This document shows, one piece after another, positions 23,601 through 39,100 of a DNA stretch of 64,000 nt. Below the pieces are notes generated by a model that was not told the origin of the DNA, searched no databases, and was given only the letters and a program-made list of their open reading frames with translations. Origin of the DNA: Epiperipatus broadwayi (taxonomy: Eukaryota; Onychophora; Udeonychophora; Euonychophora; Peripatidae); the NCBI GenBank assembly GCA_028023455.1, contig JAQFVV010006200.1:6338506-6402505 (forward strand), read 5' to 3'. Each line of letters opens with the position of its first letter. Within the stretch, counting starts at the first letter, position 1. The translations under genes and the position numbers were made by a program.

Positions 23601-25230
23601 AATTAAAAAAGTTATTTATCTTAAAAAATGAATAATAAAATTTCTATATAATAAACATCAGTAAACAGAAAAAATAAAATGTCTCAGCATAAAGTACTAT
23701 TAATTGCAAAATGATAATATGAAGGCAAAAAAAAAATTTGTAGTCTTTTTAATTTTTTTTTTGTAAAATTTATTAACTTTTCAACCCCAGCCCTCAGTCA
23801 AGACTAGAAATATTTGATTGCTTTGTATACATTTACAGAAGTGCTCTAACAAGAATTTAGTTTGTTTAAAATGTGAAAATAATTGTAGTAACCAAAATAT
23901 ATTCTTATGCTGAATTGAATACTTTTTTGAAACTTGAGATATTAGAGGAAGTTTTTGGTATATTAATATATACAAAGAAGTTGAAATAAAACTCAATCTT
24001 CACTTTTTAATCCATTTTGCTTGAATGTATTAGCAACATATCTTGTATGAAGTATAGACTATCAGTAGCTTCGAAGTGATATTATTTGTGTAATGTCAGT
24101 GTTAAATATAATATAGGAGAATCATATATTTTATTTTGATGATATATATTATTTATACAAACAAAGAGATAATTTAACACTTTTCATTTATTTTTAATTT
24201 GTTCCAAAATATTTTTTCAAATATATGAGTTATTAAAACAAACAAACAAAAACTTCAGAGATGAACTTCTATAAATAATTTGAACACAATTACTAGTGTT
24301 TTTGTAATCAGTTCCATTTAAAGTGTGATGCAATTAGAAATATATCATTTCTATTTGACATTTATATGGAATTGATAATGTGTACACTAAGTATTTCTAT
24401 ATTTTGAGAAAGAATAGATATCATTGATGCCCTAATCACTTTATTATGATTGTAGAATGAGGACTCAAGATCTAAAAATTTCTTGATTAAAGTTCAGCTT
24501 GTCATTTCTTAATGTTTGAATACTACAAGATCTCTCAAGCAATTAATTGACTGTTCGATTATTTATTTTTATTAGATGAGCAACATGAATCAAGTCTAAA
24601 CATAGTTTGATCTCATCAAGGGAATAATTCTGAAAAACAAATGAGTTCATTCAAAATTTTTGTTTATTAAATTTTTTTTATTTATAAAAGATTTTGATAA
24701 AAGGAAGTGAGTATTTTGTATGTGTCAATCTTTTGATATAGTGGTTATTTTGCAGTCTTTCTACATCTTTCATTGAGAAGAGTATTTTTGTATTGGGTAA
24801 ATCACTTGCTGAAATATAACTATGCTGTTGGAATTTATATAAAAAAGTTATGTGATTTATTTTTTATACTTGTTAATAAGGATGTTTGATTATTTCATGT
24901 GTGAATATATATATATATGTACTGTTTTTACATCTACTTAAATCTTATTATCACTTGTTATCCTTTTCATTGTTATTTATAATAATTTGGCTGAAACGTT
25001 TCTAACATTAGCAAAAGAAAAGGGTTTTTAATTTTTGTTTTTATTGAGCGTGCTTTCAATGTGGGACATCAGATTCGTAGCACTTGTAAGTGTGAATATA
25101 AATATTAAAAAAATCTTTTCTTTCACTGTTAGAAATATTTTAGTAAAATTATTAAATCATATTAGTAAATAGTCTTAATTGGAATATTTAAGTTTTTGTT
25201 CTTCTATATGATATATATATATTTCTGTTT
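20610..25230. other. Long AT-rich stretch, no gene seen
   Basis: Contains a purine-rich tract (about 20740-20900), a G9 run near 21470 and AT microsatellites. No transposon domain and no exon with both splice sites and family similarity were recognised. Open stretches of 60-75 codons here look like chance. Confidence 0.5.
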
Positions 25231-25233
25231 CAG

Positions 25234-25295
25234 TGTCTGTAAATATGGTGTCTAAGCGTCCCAGTCATGTTTTGAACATTTTAAAACTTCGATGA
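25234..25295 (+). CDS. Possible terminal exon, unknown product
   Basis: The acceptor is strong (ATATTTCTGTTTCAG). The following reading SVNMVSKRPSHVLNILKLR ends at TGA 25293-25295. About 200 bp downstream keeps higher G+C than its surroundings, as a 3' UTR might. No upstream exon or homologue was recognised, so this is speculative. Confidence 0.25.
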
Positions 25296-25499
25296 GATTG
25301 TCTTTAGAGAAAACCCTACTTATTTAAGCCAAACTCAGATTGTCTTTCATAGTGGTCGTAATCGACTATTTTACAATCATCCTATCTTGAACTACAGGTG
25401 TATGTATTGATAGATCATTACCCAAACATTTACTGGTGAAGATTCTATATTCATTAAAAGATTCTTCTTATCATCGCAGCTTTCAATTACGATCATGCA

Positions 25500-28400
25500 A
25501 TGTGGCAGCAAATTAACAACTTTGTTTAATTTTCTTCTGAAATATTTTTATTTTAATCATTTTTGCTGTTATTCTCTCCTCTACATTTTTAATAAAAAAT
25601 CATATTGAGGAGTTTCACTGCATACAGTTTTTATTAAATATTGTAAATTAATTTAAAATAGCATTTTAAATACTTTATATTTAGAAAACACTTCTAGAAA
25701 AAATTTTCAATAATTTTCAAAATAATTAAATTTGAAATGAAAAAGTGAATATAAATACTTGTTTATAAAACATCAACATCTTAATGGATGTAAGGGGCTC
25801 AGTAAAATTTACAATGTAGTATTCTAAATATTGAGATATAATGTTAAGAGGTTGGTAAGCCATGATATTACTTAATTACTGTATCCTATTGTTGTTAATC
25901 CATCTACTTTTGTTCAGACTTATTATGTATAAAAAAGATATAATGTTATTGATTTTTTTAAACTGCTGATTTTTTAATTATTCAAAATTTAGTAAAGAAA
26001 AAAAAAAGATTATCTTTCAAAAGTCAAGATAGAGTTAAAATGTTAAAGAATAAAATACATGCATACAATTTTCACAACATGACCATCTCTTATATAATAG
26101 AAAAATGTATATGATTGAAAATACATGTTCATAATTAATTTGTCTGTATTTAATATGTGAAAGAATTTATAAATAGACTTAGAATAATTAAAAAAATGAA
26201 TTGAATAATAAAAAATTAAAAATGAGTTTATTTTAAATAATAGCAAAATTATTGCTAATTTGAAAATATTGCACGCAGGAGACTTCATTGATCATGTTTT
26301 AACAGGATTGTGATTAATCTCGGTTTCGTGAAAGCTTTCCAAATATAGTATAACCATTTTTTAATATACAAGTTCAAAAATAAATGAATAAACAAGTGAA
26401 GCTAGAAAATATTTAAAATGATTATTTTATGTATTGTATAGTTAGAAGTATACTATTATTATCAATAGTATATAGAATTTAATTTTGAAATTATACGTGT
26501 AATCAAATTATATATGATTGAATGAAAGATGAATAAAAAGTATTGTCTTTTTAATATAATTCTTTGATGATCATTGTAGCATTTATAATTAATTTAATAA
26601 TTATTTATTTATGCATCTTCTTTCCATTTTTCTTTGCTTTTTTGTTTATGTTACATAAGTTATTTCGGGGACCAATAGTTATGACATCCATACTTTCTAT
26701 CATCATTCTGCATTACTGTGTCAGTGGAATTGTGCAATGTTTTTATCCTTCAATTATATAAAACATTTTTTTTTTAAATCTTTTTTTTTGTTTTTTAACT
26801 TTTTATTTTTTGTTTTCATATCTTATTAAAGCTTATAATAAATGGCATAGAAATATGTTGCTATAATTACTATTTCATATATGTAATGATGATGTCACAT
26901 ATAGCACAGTATTACATTCAGTTCAGTTTTTCATTACTTCTAATCTTACATTTAAGTTATAAATAGACCATTTGCTGTTAAGTTTAAAAGATATTGATGT
27001 CATACTGTAACTACAGAAAACGCACCAAGATAATTTTACCTAATATTATAATATTGAAAGTAATCATTATACGTTTCAATCATTTGCATTACTTTTTTTT
27101 AAACTTATGCTGTATGAAAATATTTCATTTGTCAGTTTCTAGTCTGTGTTTCTTCTGATCAATGAATAATAAGAATTTTTATCAGGTTCTCCCTTGGAAC
27201 CAATTAACCACAATCATGGAAAAACCTCTTTAATATTTTAAGGTAGATAATACTTTTTTAAATGAATCATAAGCATAGAATTTTTTTTTAATTATATTTG
27301 AATATATTAAATATCATCAAATCAATTTGCTTTGTAATTTATTATGTAGAATTTTGGTTATTCAACTAAACCACATCTGTTATTATAGCTTTCAGATCAA
27401 ACTCAATTTATATTTAATTGATCATCAACACCATAATCTATATCTCAGTATGATTTGAAAAATATTTTATAATAGCTTGAAGCAGATATGAGTTCAATGA
27501 ACCAAGGATCATCTAAAATGTAGACAAATATCTCTTCCAAATCTATTAATTTAGATAATTTTTAGAAGTAAATTAATTTCTAGATATTTCATGGAGACGG
27601 AAAAGGATATTCTTCTACTTTTGAGATAATTAAATTATTAAAACCACTTACTTCATTTAACTTTCTTCAATTCTGTAACTGTTGGAGTAATAATGCAGAA
27701 GTAATAATATATATTTTTAAACATAAAAATGAATTTTTAATAAGCATAATTAAAATGTTTTAGAATTATATCAATTTACATTATCATGATTTTTGTTTTT
27801 TCAAAATATATATATATAATTTAATTTACAATTCAAATCAATCTATTCTTTGTTTTAATGACACATTGCTGGTCATATGACTCTCCATTTATCACTTGTT
27901 AAAATAATTGAATAAAGAAAAGAAAAATCATTTTAAGGAAAGTAAAATACTCATTGTATAATGTAATATATAAAAATATCTTAATTTATCATCTTTAATG
28001 AAATGTCAGACAAAACCATTTACATATAATTAAATGTCAGTTTAAAGTGTAATTATTTTATATACACATCTGATGTTATTTACATTTAAAGTGTTAAAGA
28101 TTAATAATTTTTAAAAAATATAAATTCATTATAATGCCTAAACTTTTGAACATTATTGATTATTATTTATATGACAGTTTTTAAACTGAAAATGTTTTCT
28201 TTTTGGGATATTCTGAGGGTTCTCTTTGGCCATTTTGATTGAAGAAACATGCAATTCAGATGTTGATTTAATGTTTTACATTTAAAATTCTGAAATTGAT
28301 ATAAAAATTAATACTTATTTTTAAAGACCATTGTATTAATTATGACCTTGGTTTTCAGTATTCTTTTATGTTAGAGTCTTTATTGAAGAATTTTTATATT

Positions 28401-31400
28401 TGTAAATTCCTGTTATTTTTGTAAAAATTGAAACAAAAATATAATTAAAAATAGGGAACTCGAAAATTTCAATATTGGAAAATAATTTTTCCATAGATTG
28501 TTTTTTTTTGTCGATGTAATAGGATTTTTTTTAAAAATTAATCTATGCAAATGACTTGTAAATTATTTGTGTAATTTATATAATTTTTTTGGTTTTGATT
28601 AAAATTAAACATGTATTATTTATATGATGAATTTATATTTAATCCAAATAAATATTTCATCTGTAATATATATTTTTAATTTATATTTGAAAGCTTATAA
28701 TTGAATTTGTATTTAGTCTTGATAATTTCTAAATATTTGAAACTTTTTTTTTTTAAATCTAATTATAAATTGAAAAGATATTAGGTGTGTAAATTCTACA
28801 AAATATTCAGAAATTCTTGTGTCGATGTTAATCGTACGTTCAGATTTTTGTTTTCTAATGAACTTTAATGTTATTTATTTATATTCAAGAAAAAATTGAA
28901 TTTTATAAAGCCTTTTTTTTTTTTATAAAAATTATATCGTAAATCCTAACAAAAATTGTATTCATTAATATATATTTATTTTCTATATATCATCTCATTT
29001 TTTTTAGAATCACAAAATAATTTTATAATTTTTCTGTATATTTCTTGATATTTTTATTATATTTTATTATTGAATGACAGCATGGTTTATTTTTCTAATG
29101 CATGTTTTAGCATATAGAAAGAATAAAATAGATACATTTTAATAAAGAAATTATTAATTTATTTTGTGTATATATTAAATGCAATTTTTTTTTTGTATAT
29201 ATATATAGACAATTCTTTTCACAAATTTGGATTTTCACAAAAATAGAGTAAAATATTTTTAATAGCTAATTTCAAATGATAACTATGTATTTTAATCATG
29301 TATTTGTAAACTTGCAGTGAGGATTATAATTAGGCAAAGTTGTAAATGGTTTAGAAATGGTGACTAATACTGTTGTTTAAAACATTAATATGTATAGTTA
29401 AGCAGTTTTTATAGTTATATCATTTTTTAGTGTTTCACAAACATTAAAAGAAAATTTGTGTTTTTATTATAAAAAATTTTTAATTGCTTCCAAATTATTG
29501 CAATGGCAATATTAGATTATTTCTCATCTGTTTTATAGTTAAAAATTCATTACTATATGTCAAATTGAAACTATGAAATTGATAAAATATCAATTGCTTT
29601 TATTGTTTATTAAGATATTTGTCAACCTACAGTTTTACAATTATTTTTTAATTTAAAAAGATATATTTGATGTATATGTATTTAATCTCGGAGCATTGTC
29701 TCTATAAAGTTATCACATATCTAAATAAAACTTAAAGATAAACATTTTAAATTATGGATAAAATATTTAATTTTGTATTGTTTTGAATTAATTTCTTTGT
29801 AACAATTCTTTGACTATTTGCAATTGGACTATGCACTTAATTGAATGGGTATTATCATATACAATGTATTAATTTGAATAATTAAGATATTATTGTGATT
29901 ATCTGGAATCAATTTCCAGCTGAAGAAAATCTCAGTTTATCAATTAAAACAAAATTTATAAGTTTGATTCCCAATCCCGATGATACTTAGAATATTTAAT
30001 ATTTTAAATATCTACCTACACAATGAAATCTTTATGAAATTAGATTGTCTCAGAGAAACTTTACTATTTATTTATAAAAATTATGCTTTAATCATATTTT
30101 CGCTAAATTAAAATCTGAATCAGGCTGCTTTTTTATTTTAAATTTCTGATGTTTATTGTTATAACTATTCTCTATAATGAGGAATTTCCTATTATAATTA
30201 ATGACTAGATCATCTTACAATTGTTATCAGACTCTTCTACAGAATAAATATTCAGTATCCAAGATTAATAGGACATCATGAATTTATACACTTTAACATT
30301 TAAATCTATAGATCTAATATTAGATAAGAATTCAATCTATTTGAATTTTCAAACTATGGGAACCCAATATAAGCTGGTAAAGAATAATAAACACTAAATA
30401 ATAGCTTCCCAAATCATTGTGGAAAAAAATATTATTTGATGTCACTACCAGGTGTTTTTTCTAATTCCAGAAACCACAAGGTAAGCTGTGTTCATATCAA
30501 GTTAGTGATCTGGCTTCAGAATTTTAGGATATTTAACTCATTTGGCCTTGAGTTTCAATAGTATATTATAGATTTTATTAAATATATATGTAATCTGAAT
30601 TGAAGGTCAAATATTGAATAAATTGCAAGAAAATCTTGCACAAATTCTTATTACATTAATTTTTTAAAATTCATTTAGACAGAAGCATCAGTCTTTGGAC
30701 TTAAGACCTATAGACACAAATTTCTTTTTTTGATTTTCATCTAAGAAAATATCACATCATATGATGTATGTTTTTATATTTTTATAATCCAAAGAGTCAG
30801 AAGGCTTGAAAGTTTCATTCCTTTGAATTACAATTATAAATTTAAGACAAATAAATATTTTTCTATATGTCTAAAATGGATTGACCAACTACAATATGAA
30901 ATAGGATAATCTTAACCTTTTATAATCACTTTGAAATCTTTGACAACATTACATGATTTGAATTTAAGACATAATTTTCATGAAATCTTCAGTTTATATA
31001 ATACAAATAAAAAATGTTTCCAGAAACTTAAAATAAAAGAGAAACAACAAAGCAGATTTTTAATTATTATTACTTTTATTAGTTCACAAATTCTTAATTT
31101 TGATAGAATTAAAATTTTTAATAGCAGTTTCATTATATTCCTTTTAAAATTATGATTAATGGTATATAATGCAATAATACTGACTTAAGAGAAAAAAAAT
31201 TGACCATGCAATACTTTTTGCTTCCAAATATTTAAAAATAATTTATTTAAAATACAAATAACTACATATACATATAATAAATACATGTGGCTGCTGAACT
31301 TTTTATTTTTATGAAAAAAAATTACCAAAGTAATTTAACTAGTTTGTAGTAGTTATCAGTAAACTTATGGAAAAATAAATTGACTACTATATGTATATCC

Positions 31401-33950
31401 ATTAGACATAGTTTGTAAACGGAGATTTTTTATTTTTTAAAAAAGTAGCTTATTTAAAAATTTATTTATAAAGATTTTAAAAAAAAGTTCCCAGCATTGG
31501 AAAGCTCAGTAAAGTGGTAATAACAGCATGTGTACGTTCCATTCCCATTTTAAAATTATAACTATCAATAAAAACAATCATTTAAATAAAAAATTATGGA
31601 AATATTTTTAAAGATGGCTAATACCATCTGAAATATTAAAACATTGATCAATAAAATGACATTAAAGACATATACCATATTATTATACTATTTTTGGACC
31701 AGTTTGAATGGAATTCATAGAAATTGATAATAATGAAGCAAGCTGAGTTGTTTAGTGGTTTGATTAAAACAATGGCTAAGAAACAACATTCTTTATAAGC
31801 ACAATAAGCAATAATTTTATTCAATTATGGCACCACAGCACTCTTTTTATTAACCAGCACAAATCCATGAAAATCAATTGTCAGAAAAAGCTTTAGAATA
31901 AGACTTGTAGATTATTTGGTAGTCAATCTGTTATATTTGCTCAAAGTACTGAAAATATTATGTAGGCATTATTAGACATCATAATCTATAATTCATAAAA
32001 GAAATTCTTAAAAATAGAAGTTGCACCATAATTTAAGTCATTTTTTATGATTTTTTAAAAAAAATTTGTCCCTCATCAAAACATTTTTTTTTTTGCTTCA
32101 AGAAGTTTAACATAATCAATAAAATATTACCCGACTATTGCTGTATATAATTTTTCACTATTTCATTATTTAATCTATTACTTTTACTGCTCATGTAGCC
32201 TCCTCCCAGGGTAACTAACCATAATTATATTCGAGACATTTACATAATTTTGCTTTAGTACACCTGTTTTTGTTTTAATACACTTATTTCGTTTCCTCTG
32301 ATTGCTTAATTTTATCATAAACTTAATTATTTGCATAATTTCATCTGTTTTAATACCTTATATGGACAGCAATAAAATTTAGTTTTTATTTTGTTTGCTT
32401 AGAAAATAATTGTTTTGTAATTATTATGGGACTCGTTTAAAATATTAATTGATAATTATTTTTTTTCATTTCTCATCCATTAACATATAAAAAAAACATG
32501 CAAGTGATTTTTGCTAAGCATGTGATGTTTAAGCATCAAAATGATAAACTTTTGATTCAGGGATTTGAAATTCTTAAACCTGTTATTCTATTATTGTGCA
32601 CAGGCTTAGTAACTTATATATATACACACAAGCAATTACAACCATTTCTCTCCAAATCAGATAAGAATATAGAATTGCTGAAATAGTGTAGAACAGAAAT
32701 ATTAATCAGCTAAAGAATTGGTGCTTTGACCAGCAAAGCACATTTTACGGCATACTTTCATGATATTATAAATGCTGGTAATGTATTTATGTAATATTTG
32801 CTCTATAAAAGATTTTTTCTTTTACTTATATTATAGGTATGCATGCAATTCTTTATTAATATGATTAAGAAATATGTTCTCCCATGTAGGTTAGAATTAA
32901 GTTATAAATAAAAATAAAATTTTTATACCTTGGTTGTAGATTATCCCTATATTTGTTTGACTTTGCTAATACAAATAAACATTTTGGCATTGACATAGCA
33001 ATCTAATAAGTACAGGGTTGCTAAAGGTTTATAACAGTATTTGGTCAATTAGTACATTGGAAATTATGTGTATATATTTTGGCTTAAGAGATTTCAGGAA
33101 GTAGCTTTACATGATTAAAAATATTCAACTATTTTTACCAAGATGGTGTAAACATGTAAATATTTCAAGTGTTGAAATGTTTATAATTTTTAAATCAGTC
33201 TTCAGGGATACCAATATGCGTAAACTGTCTGTGCAAACATGAATAATCAATGGATACCTGACAATTTCTGGCTGAGTTAAAAGTTATAGCTGTCTAGCAA
33301 CAATCATACAGTTAATGAGAAAACTTCTAGTAGAGACTATCTTATTTATTAGTTTTCTCTAAGTAGGAACAATAGAAGACAAAGTATATCTTGTATGTGT
33401 TTATCATGATATGCAGAATTGACACCAAGTTATTAATTACATGTGAGATTCTTACTTATTAATTAAATGTAAGCATTTTTAATCCACTAGTCACAAATGT
33501 CAGTTTATTTTTAGATGAAAATAAAGGAAGATTAATTAGATAAGTTTCAGTGTGCTGTCTATAAATTTAAATGAAAAGCATAAGGACATTGAGCTTATAA
33601 TCTAGTTTATCTTCATCTTATACTGTGTGTGCATTAAAGTGCTATGTGCAAGGTATTAGAAAAATTTGATATCTTAATTATTGAGAAATTTTTTTATTTA
33701 ATTAAACAATTTGAAAGTGTTTAACTAATATACAAATAATTCTCCATATTATCATTGTCTTTATAAATCTTGTTTATTGTATAAACTTTTTCCATATCCA
33801 TATATATCAAATATATATCTTGACCTAGCTTTTAGCCATAACATATGGTCAATTTCAAGCTCTTTTCTTTTCTCCAGCTGTTGCACTTCAATTTATCTAA
33901 GTCATTTTTTAAAAAAATTCCAAATAAGTAGAGTCTAAAATTATGGATAG
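25500..33950. other. Long AT-rich gene desert
   Basis: More than 8 kb with no recognisable gene, mobile-element domain, terminal repeat pair or tRNA-like box. The hydrophobic open stretch at 26564-26761 is judged an effect of T-rich composition. Confidence 0.5.
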
Positions 33951-33954
33951 TAAT

Positions 33955-34065
33955 ATAAAAAAAATATTTGAACGGCTTTATTGCTTGAAAGGTCATAAAT
34001 TTAAATACCAGAAGTTCCAAATCCTAAGACTCCACATTCTCGAGTCTGACATTGTACTAGTTAAA
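33955..34065 (-). repeat. tRNA-derived SINE (family 1), diverged
   Basis: The minus strand has AGTACAATGTCAGACTCGAG as a tRNA-like start and a GGATTTGGAACTTC region at the B-box position. The tail CTTTCAAGCAATAAAGCCGT corresponds to CTCAAGCAATAAATCCAT of the other copies. Confidence 0.55.
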
Positions 34066-34069
34066 AAAA

Positions 34070-35770
34070 GCTTGATCTTATTGAGAATCATTTTATTTTG
34101 ATTGATTCACATTAAATTGTTTTATATAATCAATATAAAATTAAAGGAATAATGTAAAATATTTGTATATGTCTATATATATATATGGATACTTCAGCAT
34201 GGGGTTGCTTTCTACAGAAACTACTTAAATGACGTCTAACTCCAGTTTCTAAAGAAAGCCAGTCTTAAGTTGAAATAATTATTTTCTTTTTTTACACATG
34301 CAATTTAACTACTTTCTAACAGTTTAAATAAAGTATCCAATAAATATACCAGGTAACATGAACTTACTAAACTTTGACACCATATTAAAATAATCAACTC
34401 TTCCAGAACAAATTGTATTGCAATATCAGTATAGTTCTTCAGCTGGCAGCAAGCCATGTGTATGTAGTTGAAATAAAATTGTTACAAAAGAAAACTGTGG
34501 ATTGATATAATATTTTTTTTTTTGTTTGGCAAATAATGGTAGACTTCTACCAATCTTCTTTAATGAGCAGCAATTTTAGTGCCATAATGTATATACTAGA
34601 ATTTTTCTATTAAATTTAGTTCATATTTTAAAAATATTAATTTCTTTCTCTTTTATATATAGTATGTAATAAATTAAATGTTGTTTGTCTACAATATTGA
34701 AAATCAGTGAATTCCTTGTTTTTTTCCTTCAGTATACTTTTGAATTTAAAAGCATCTGTTAAACTTTCCAATAATCATTTGATATAATACTCAGATACAG
34801 ATTGGAATGACTTTTTTCATTGCAATATAAAATGATTATAAAATTTTAATGGAAATAAATGACTTTTATGTTTTGAAAAAAAAAATAATAATAATACAAA
34901 GATAATTACTTTGTTTTATTTTCAGTTAAATTTTTGTTGCTATATAATTTACAGCTAATAAATCATTATTATTCAAATATAAATTAAGTCAAAGATATAT
35001 CTAATATATATTGACAAAAAAATTTTCATTGGTTTCTTGTATTACAATAAACATTTAGAAAAAAATAAGTAAAATTGGCACATTTTGTACTGTTTAAATC
35101 TTATAGTAAAGTATGTAATATATAATACATATCGTAAAAGTGCCTTTGTTTATAGAAACTACTTCTGAACTTTTTTTTCAGTTACAGCAATAACATATTT
35201 TTGTATATAGATTATTTTCTGTTCATTATTTGGTTTTGTCTTGAAAGCTTTGTCCCTAGTTGTCTTTTATTTGTCATTTGAAACTGCATTCTGAAATTGC
35301 TTCTACGTTCACTTTTTGGGTTTTTTTTTTTACTACAAATTAATATCATGTTTAATTAATGTACAGATACATGTATGCATAAAAATTAATTTGTATTTTG
35401 TAATTTAAAATAAAGTTAATATACTTGAATTTTTTTGTGTTTATTACATTTGCATGTATGCGGTCATTTATGTACATAAACAGTAAAGTTTGTAATTTTG
35501 TAAGAAATATTTCTTATAAAATTTATATTTTTGTTTACTATAATATTGACATAAATATTCTGGACATTTATACATAAAAGGTCTATATATTTTAAATTTA
35601 GCTTCTATTCATGCTTTTGATATATTATATATCACAATCATAGCACTTTCATTTCTTTAGTGTTCAGCGTCTATATCAAAAGTATGCTAAACATGAATCC
35701 ATAACATTTACGTAAATATTACAATTATCCAGAAAAGGGAGAAAAAAATTGGTATTCACTTTTGTTTGTT
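34070..35770. other. AT-rich DNA, no gene seen
   Basis: No gene, domain or repeat structure recognised apart from AT-rich microsatellites. Confidence 0.5.
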
Positions 35771-35777
35771 ATACATC

Positions 35778-35975
35778 TACCAACTCTACTCCAAAGCAAC
35801 CTATTGTAAGCTTGAGTGAGCAATTAATTGGCATTTCCAAATCTCCAGTAGATGCAATCCAACACTGTTCATTGATAAAGGACAACAACCAGAAAATAGT
35901 CTGAGGATTTAATGTGACATCACTATTTAATGTTCATTGATTATTTTTAAGCTTACAATGGATGGCTCTGGACTA
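35778..35975. repeat. Fold-back family S, most complete copy
   Basis: Terminal arms are inverted: CTACTCCAAAGCAACCTATT on the left, and reversed on the right CTAGTCCAGAGCCATCCATT, each followed by GTAAGCTT. The middle carries the motif GATAAAGGACAACAACCAGA then AAATAGTCTGAGGAT (35874-35908), which resembles the core of families A and B. Partial copies occur at 41.6, 48.98 and 58.57 kb. Confidence 0.6.
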
Positions 35976-36115
35976 GAATAAATAAATAAATAAATAATTG
36001 AATGGATTTATTGCTTGAGAGTTTGTAAGAAGTGTGAGTGCTGGAAGTGAGTGGGAATGATTCACGGATTTTAAGCTCCAGAATCTATCCCTCTACCACT
36101 GTACCAAACCATGTA
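35976..36115 (-). repeat. tRNA-derived SINE (family 1) with (ATTT)n tail
   Basis: The minus strand has the head GTACAGTGGTAGAGGGATAG (A box) and an AATCATTCCCA-like B-box region. The body ends CTCAAGCAATAAATCCATTC, followed by about five ATTT units at 35976-36000. The simple-repeat tail marks the 3' end expected of a LINE-mobilised SINE. Confidence 0.7.
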
Positions 36116-36119
36116 GGGC

Positions 36120-39100
36120 ACCTAATGCAGATGTTGCACATACAATGAGTCATGTGATATTTCATTCATTGGTATATTTATTATATATCTTTTAGATCTG
36201 AAAAATTGACATAGCTTCCCTACAGTATTTTTCAAGGTTTCTGATGTAAGTAAAATCCAAATAAAATAAAGTAGAATGAGAAAACCCAATATTTCAACCA
36301 ATCATTGGAAAGACCAGATTAGCCAGAATAAAACTTTGATCTCTAAATAATATATTTAAAGACAAATTTCACCAGTCATAATATCTTTAAGTGGTACTTT
36401 GAAATTTACATAAATCATTTTTTTTATCAAATTATTTATTACTATCCCAATGACAACCTGCTGAATAAAATATTGGATTATCTTTTTTTAATCCCAATTT
36501 TGTTTAGTTGGATTAAACATAGCATTAGAATTACGGTAAAGATGACGTATAAGAAGTTGCATGTGACTCTTTCATCTAAAACTTGCGTCTGTTTTTAACA
36601 TCATTAAACACATTTTATTTTTACTTGAAATTTGTAAATAAATATTTTTAAGATACTAAGAGAGGAAAAATTTCTTTTTTTATGTTGCTCCTTGGATTCA
36701 GTCTTAATTAGAGAATAATAATTAGTCAATGACCAATGTTTAAATAATAGAAATTTATGAATAAATCAAACTGGCAAAATAATTTTTTGTTTTCATTTGT
36801 TTTGAAAGAATTTCAATTTTAATTATATGTGCACTGACTCGTATTACTAAAATAAATATTCAGTACAATTACGACCATTCATATTTTTTGTCTCCCTTGG
36901 ATCGCTTAATTTTTTTGTTTGAGACATTTAAATAAAATAGCTCTTCAAATTAATGATTTCCAACCCTTGACCTATATTATTATCCTCTTGGTTGTTTATA
37001 ATAACAGTTTCCAAACTTTTGTTATTTGATATATCCAAGATTAATTTATTAATTTGATTTAAAAAGAACTGTAAAATATAGTAAATTTAGGGTTGATTAT
37101 ATGTAAAGAAAAACAGGATTAAAAATAACACAAGCAATCCACTATTTAATGTAAATTTGGCTTACATAAACAATTATATGAAAAATACAATGTGTAACTT
37201 TTAATATAGGCCTCATTCTCATCTGCCTCATGCTGCAGGAATATCTCATGATAAATTGTAGTTATTATTTTCATTTATTAAAAAAGTTTTTGTATTCTGT
37301 ACTAAATATAATGGTCAATACACAATTGAACAAAAATCATAAAAATTAAACTTAGGTAAGAAATTAATGAATGATTCTATTATTTAAATAGCCTTTCTAC
37401 AGGTGCAGTTTTTTAAAAAGTTTAATCAAGCTTTAAAAGAATGATTTATCTTTTTGGTGTTTAATAACTAATAGAATAATTATTTGCTCTAGAGGTTATG
37501 TACAACCACTAAAGTGATAGACGGAATCACAATCCAGAGAAGTAGCTAGAAACCATCATTATCAATGTGCTAAACCACACAGATCTTTGTATTCAAAATA
37601 AAATAAACACAGAATGGCAATGCTTTGATAAGATTGGGAACTTTAAATCTTGTGTGCTAACATACCAACATGCCTACCTGATTACGCCAAATTTATTACA
37701 GATCAATTTTATTATGTGCTAAAATTGTGTGTTATTTATTAGATCAATAAGAACATTTTTTCAAATTTTTTATGTTATTTAGAATCAGAATGTTTAAAAT
37801 GATTTTGTAAAATAATAGACAATAAAGATTCTTACTAATTGCAACTGAAATTTCCCAGAAACATTACTGGATAGGTCATCATCAGTAAGATATCTTTGTT
37901 GTTATTTTACCAACAGTAATAATTATAATAATAGCAATAAAACTAGCTGGCTTTAAAGACAACAATAAGCATCATTAACTTCTTAAGTTTACATTATTTA
38001 GAGTTATAGTCCATTTAACATTCACTGATTTTTACAAATTCCTCGTGTTAGCTTTTAAAGTTGTAAGAGAAAAACTCAAAAAATTTTTATGTTGCAAATT
38101 ACTATTATTAGAACTTTTGTAAATTAAAATATATGTTATAAATCAAAGTTTATTTTCAACTGACAATTTGTTTGCTGTCTTTGTGGATTTAGCAATATTA
38201 TTCAATAGTTTTGATTTTCACCTTTTCCTTAAATTTTTAACAATAAACTTGAAATATGGGAAGAAAAATAGATTGGCCAAACAACATGATTATTCTATTA
38301 ATTTTCCAGAGAAGTATTTTGTTTGTATACCTGCGATTTAAATTATATATATATATTTCTAGAAATTAACTATGTATATTATAACCTTTTAAGTATATGG
38401 CTGTAAACATTTGAAAACATAAGTTAACAGTTTATAAAATGTATTTTAATTTGATTCGATCTTTTCAGTTAGGTGAAGTCAAAAAAAATTTAAATAAGTA
38501 AATGTTAAAAAAAAGATTGTGACGAATTTGTGTAAATATTACATAAATATATTTGATCTTAAATAAAATTAAAGTCTAAATCTAAGGTTATAAGAAATTT
38601 AATAATTCAAAGTATGATTACTAATCATTTATTGAAAAGCAATTATTAAGAAATGTCACATGTGTAAGGGAAATTTGTGTAATAGATATACTTAATATAA
38701 AATTTATAATTCTTTGAATGTACAAAATATAATAAAATTATTGAGAAAAAATAAAATGAAATTTACAATAGTACTACAAACTCTTATACAAAGTATTAAA
38801 AAACCCCCACTATATTTAAATTTTACTCTGATGTTCAAATATATTTAAAAAATCCAGAAGCAGATTAATGTCCATTAAAATTTTTTACAGACCATAACAT
38901 ACCTGAACAAGGCACAAATTTGAAATAATTGTTACTATAAGAAATTGAAGCCAAGAGAAACTGCTGCAAAATTTAACATGCATTCACACTGCAAGTTATT
39001 AGAACAGAGTGGCCAACACAAAGCAAATTTCAACCAAATCACGAGCCACACGTGACAAAGATGCAATGGATACTCAAGATCAATTGATGATAACTTATCC

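Noticed and set aside
26564-26761. Hydrophobic open frame resembling a membrane protein
   Set aside because: T-rich codons give hydrophobic residues by composition alone; no splice sites, homology or neighbours support it.
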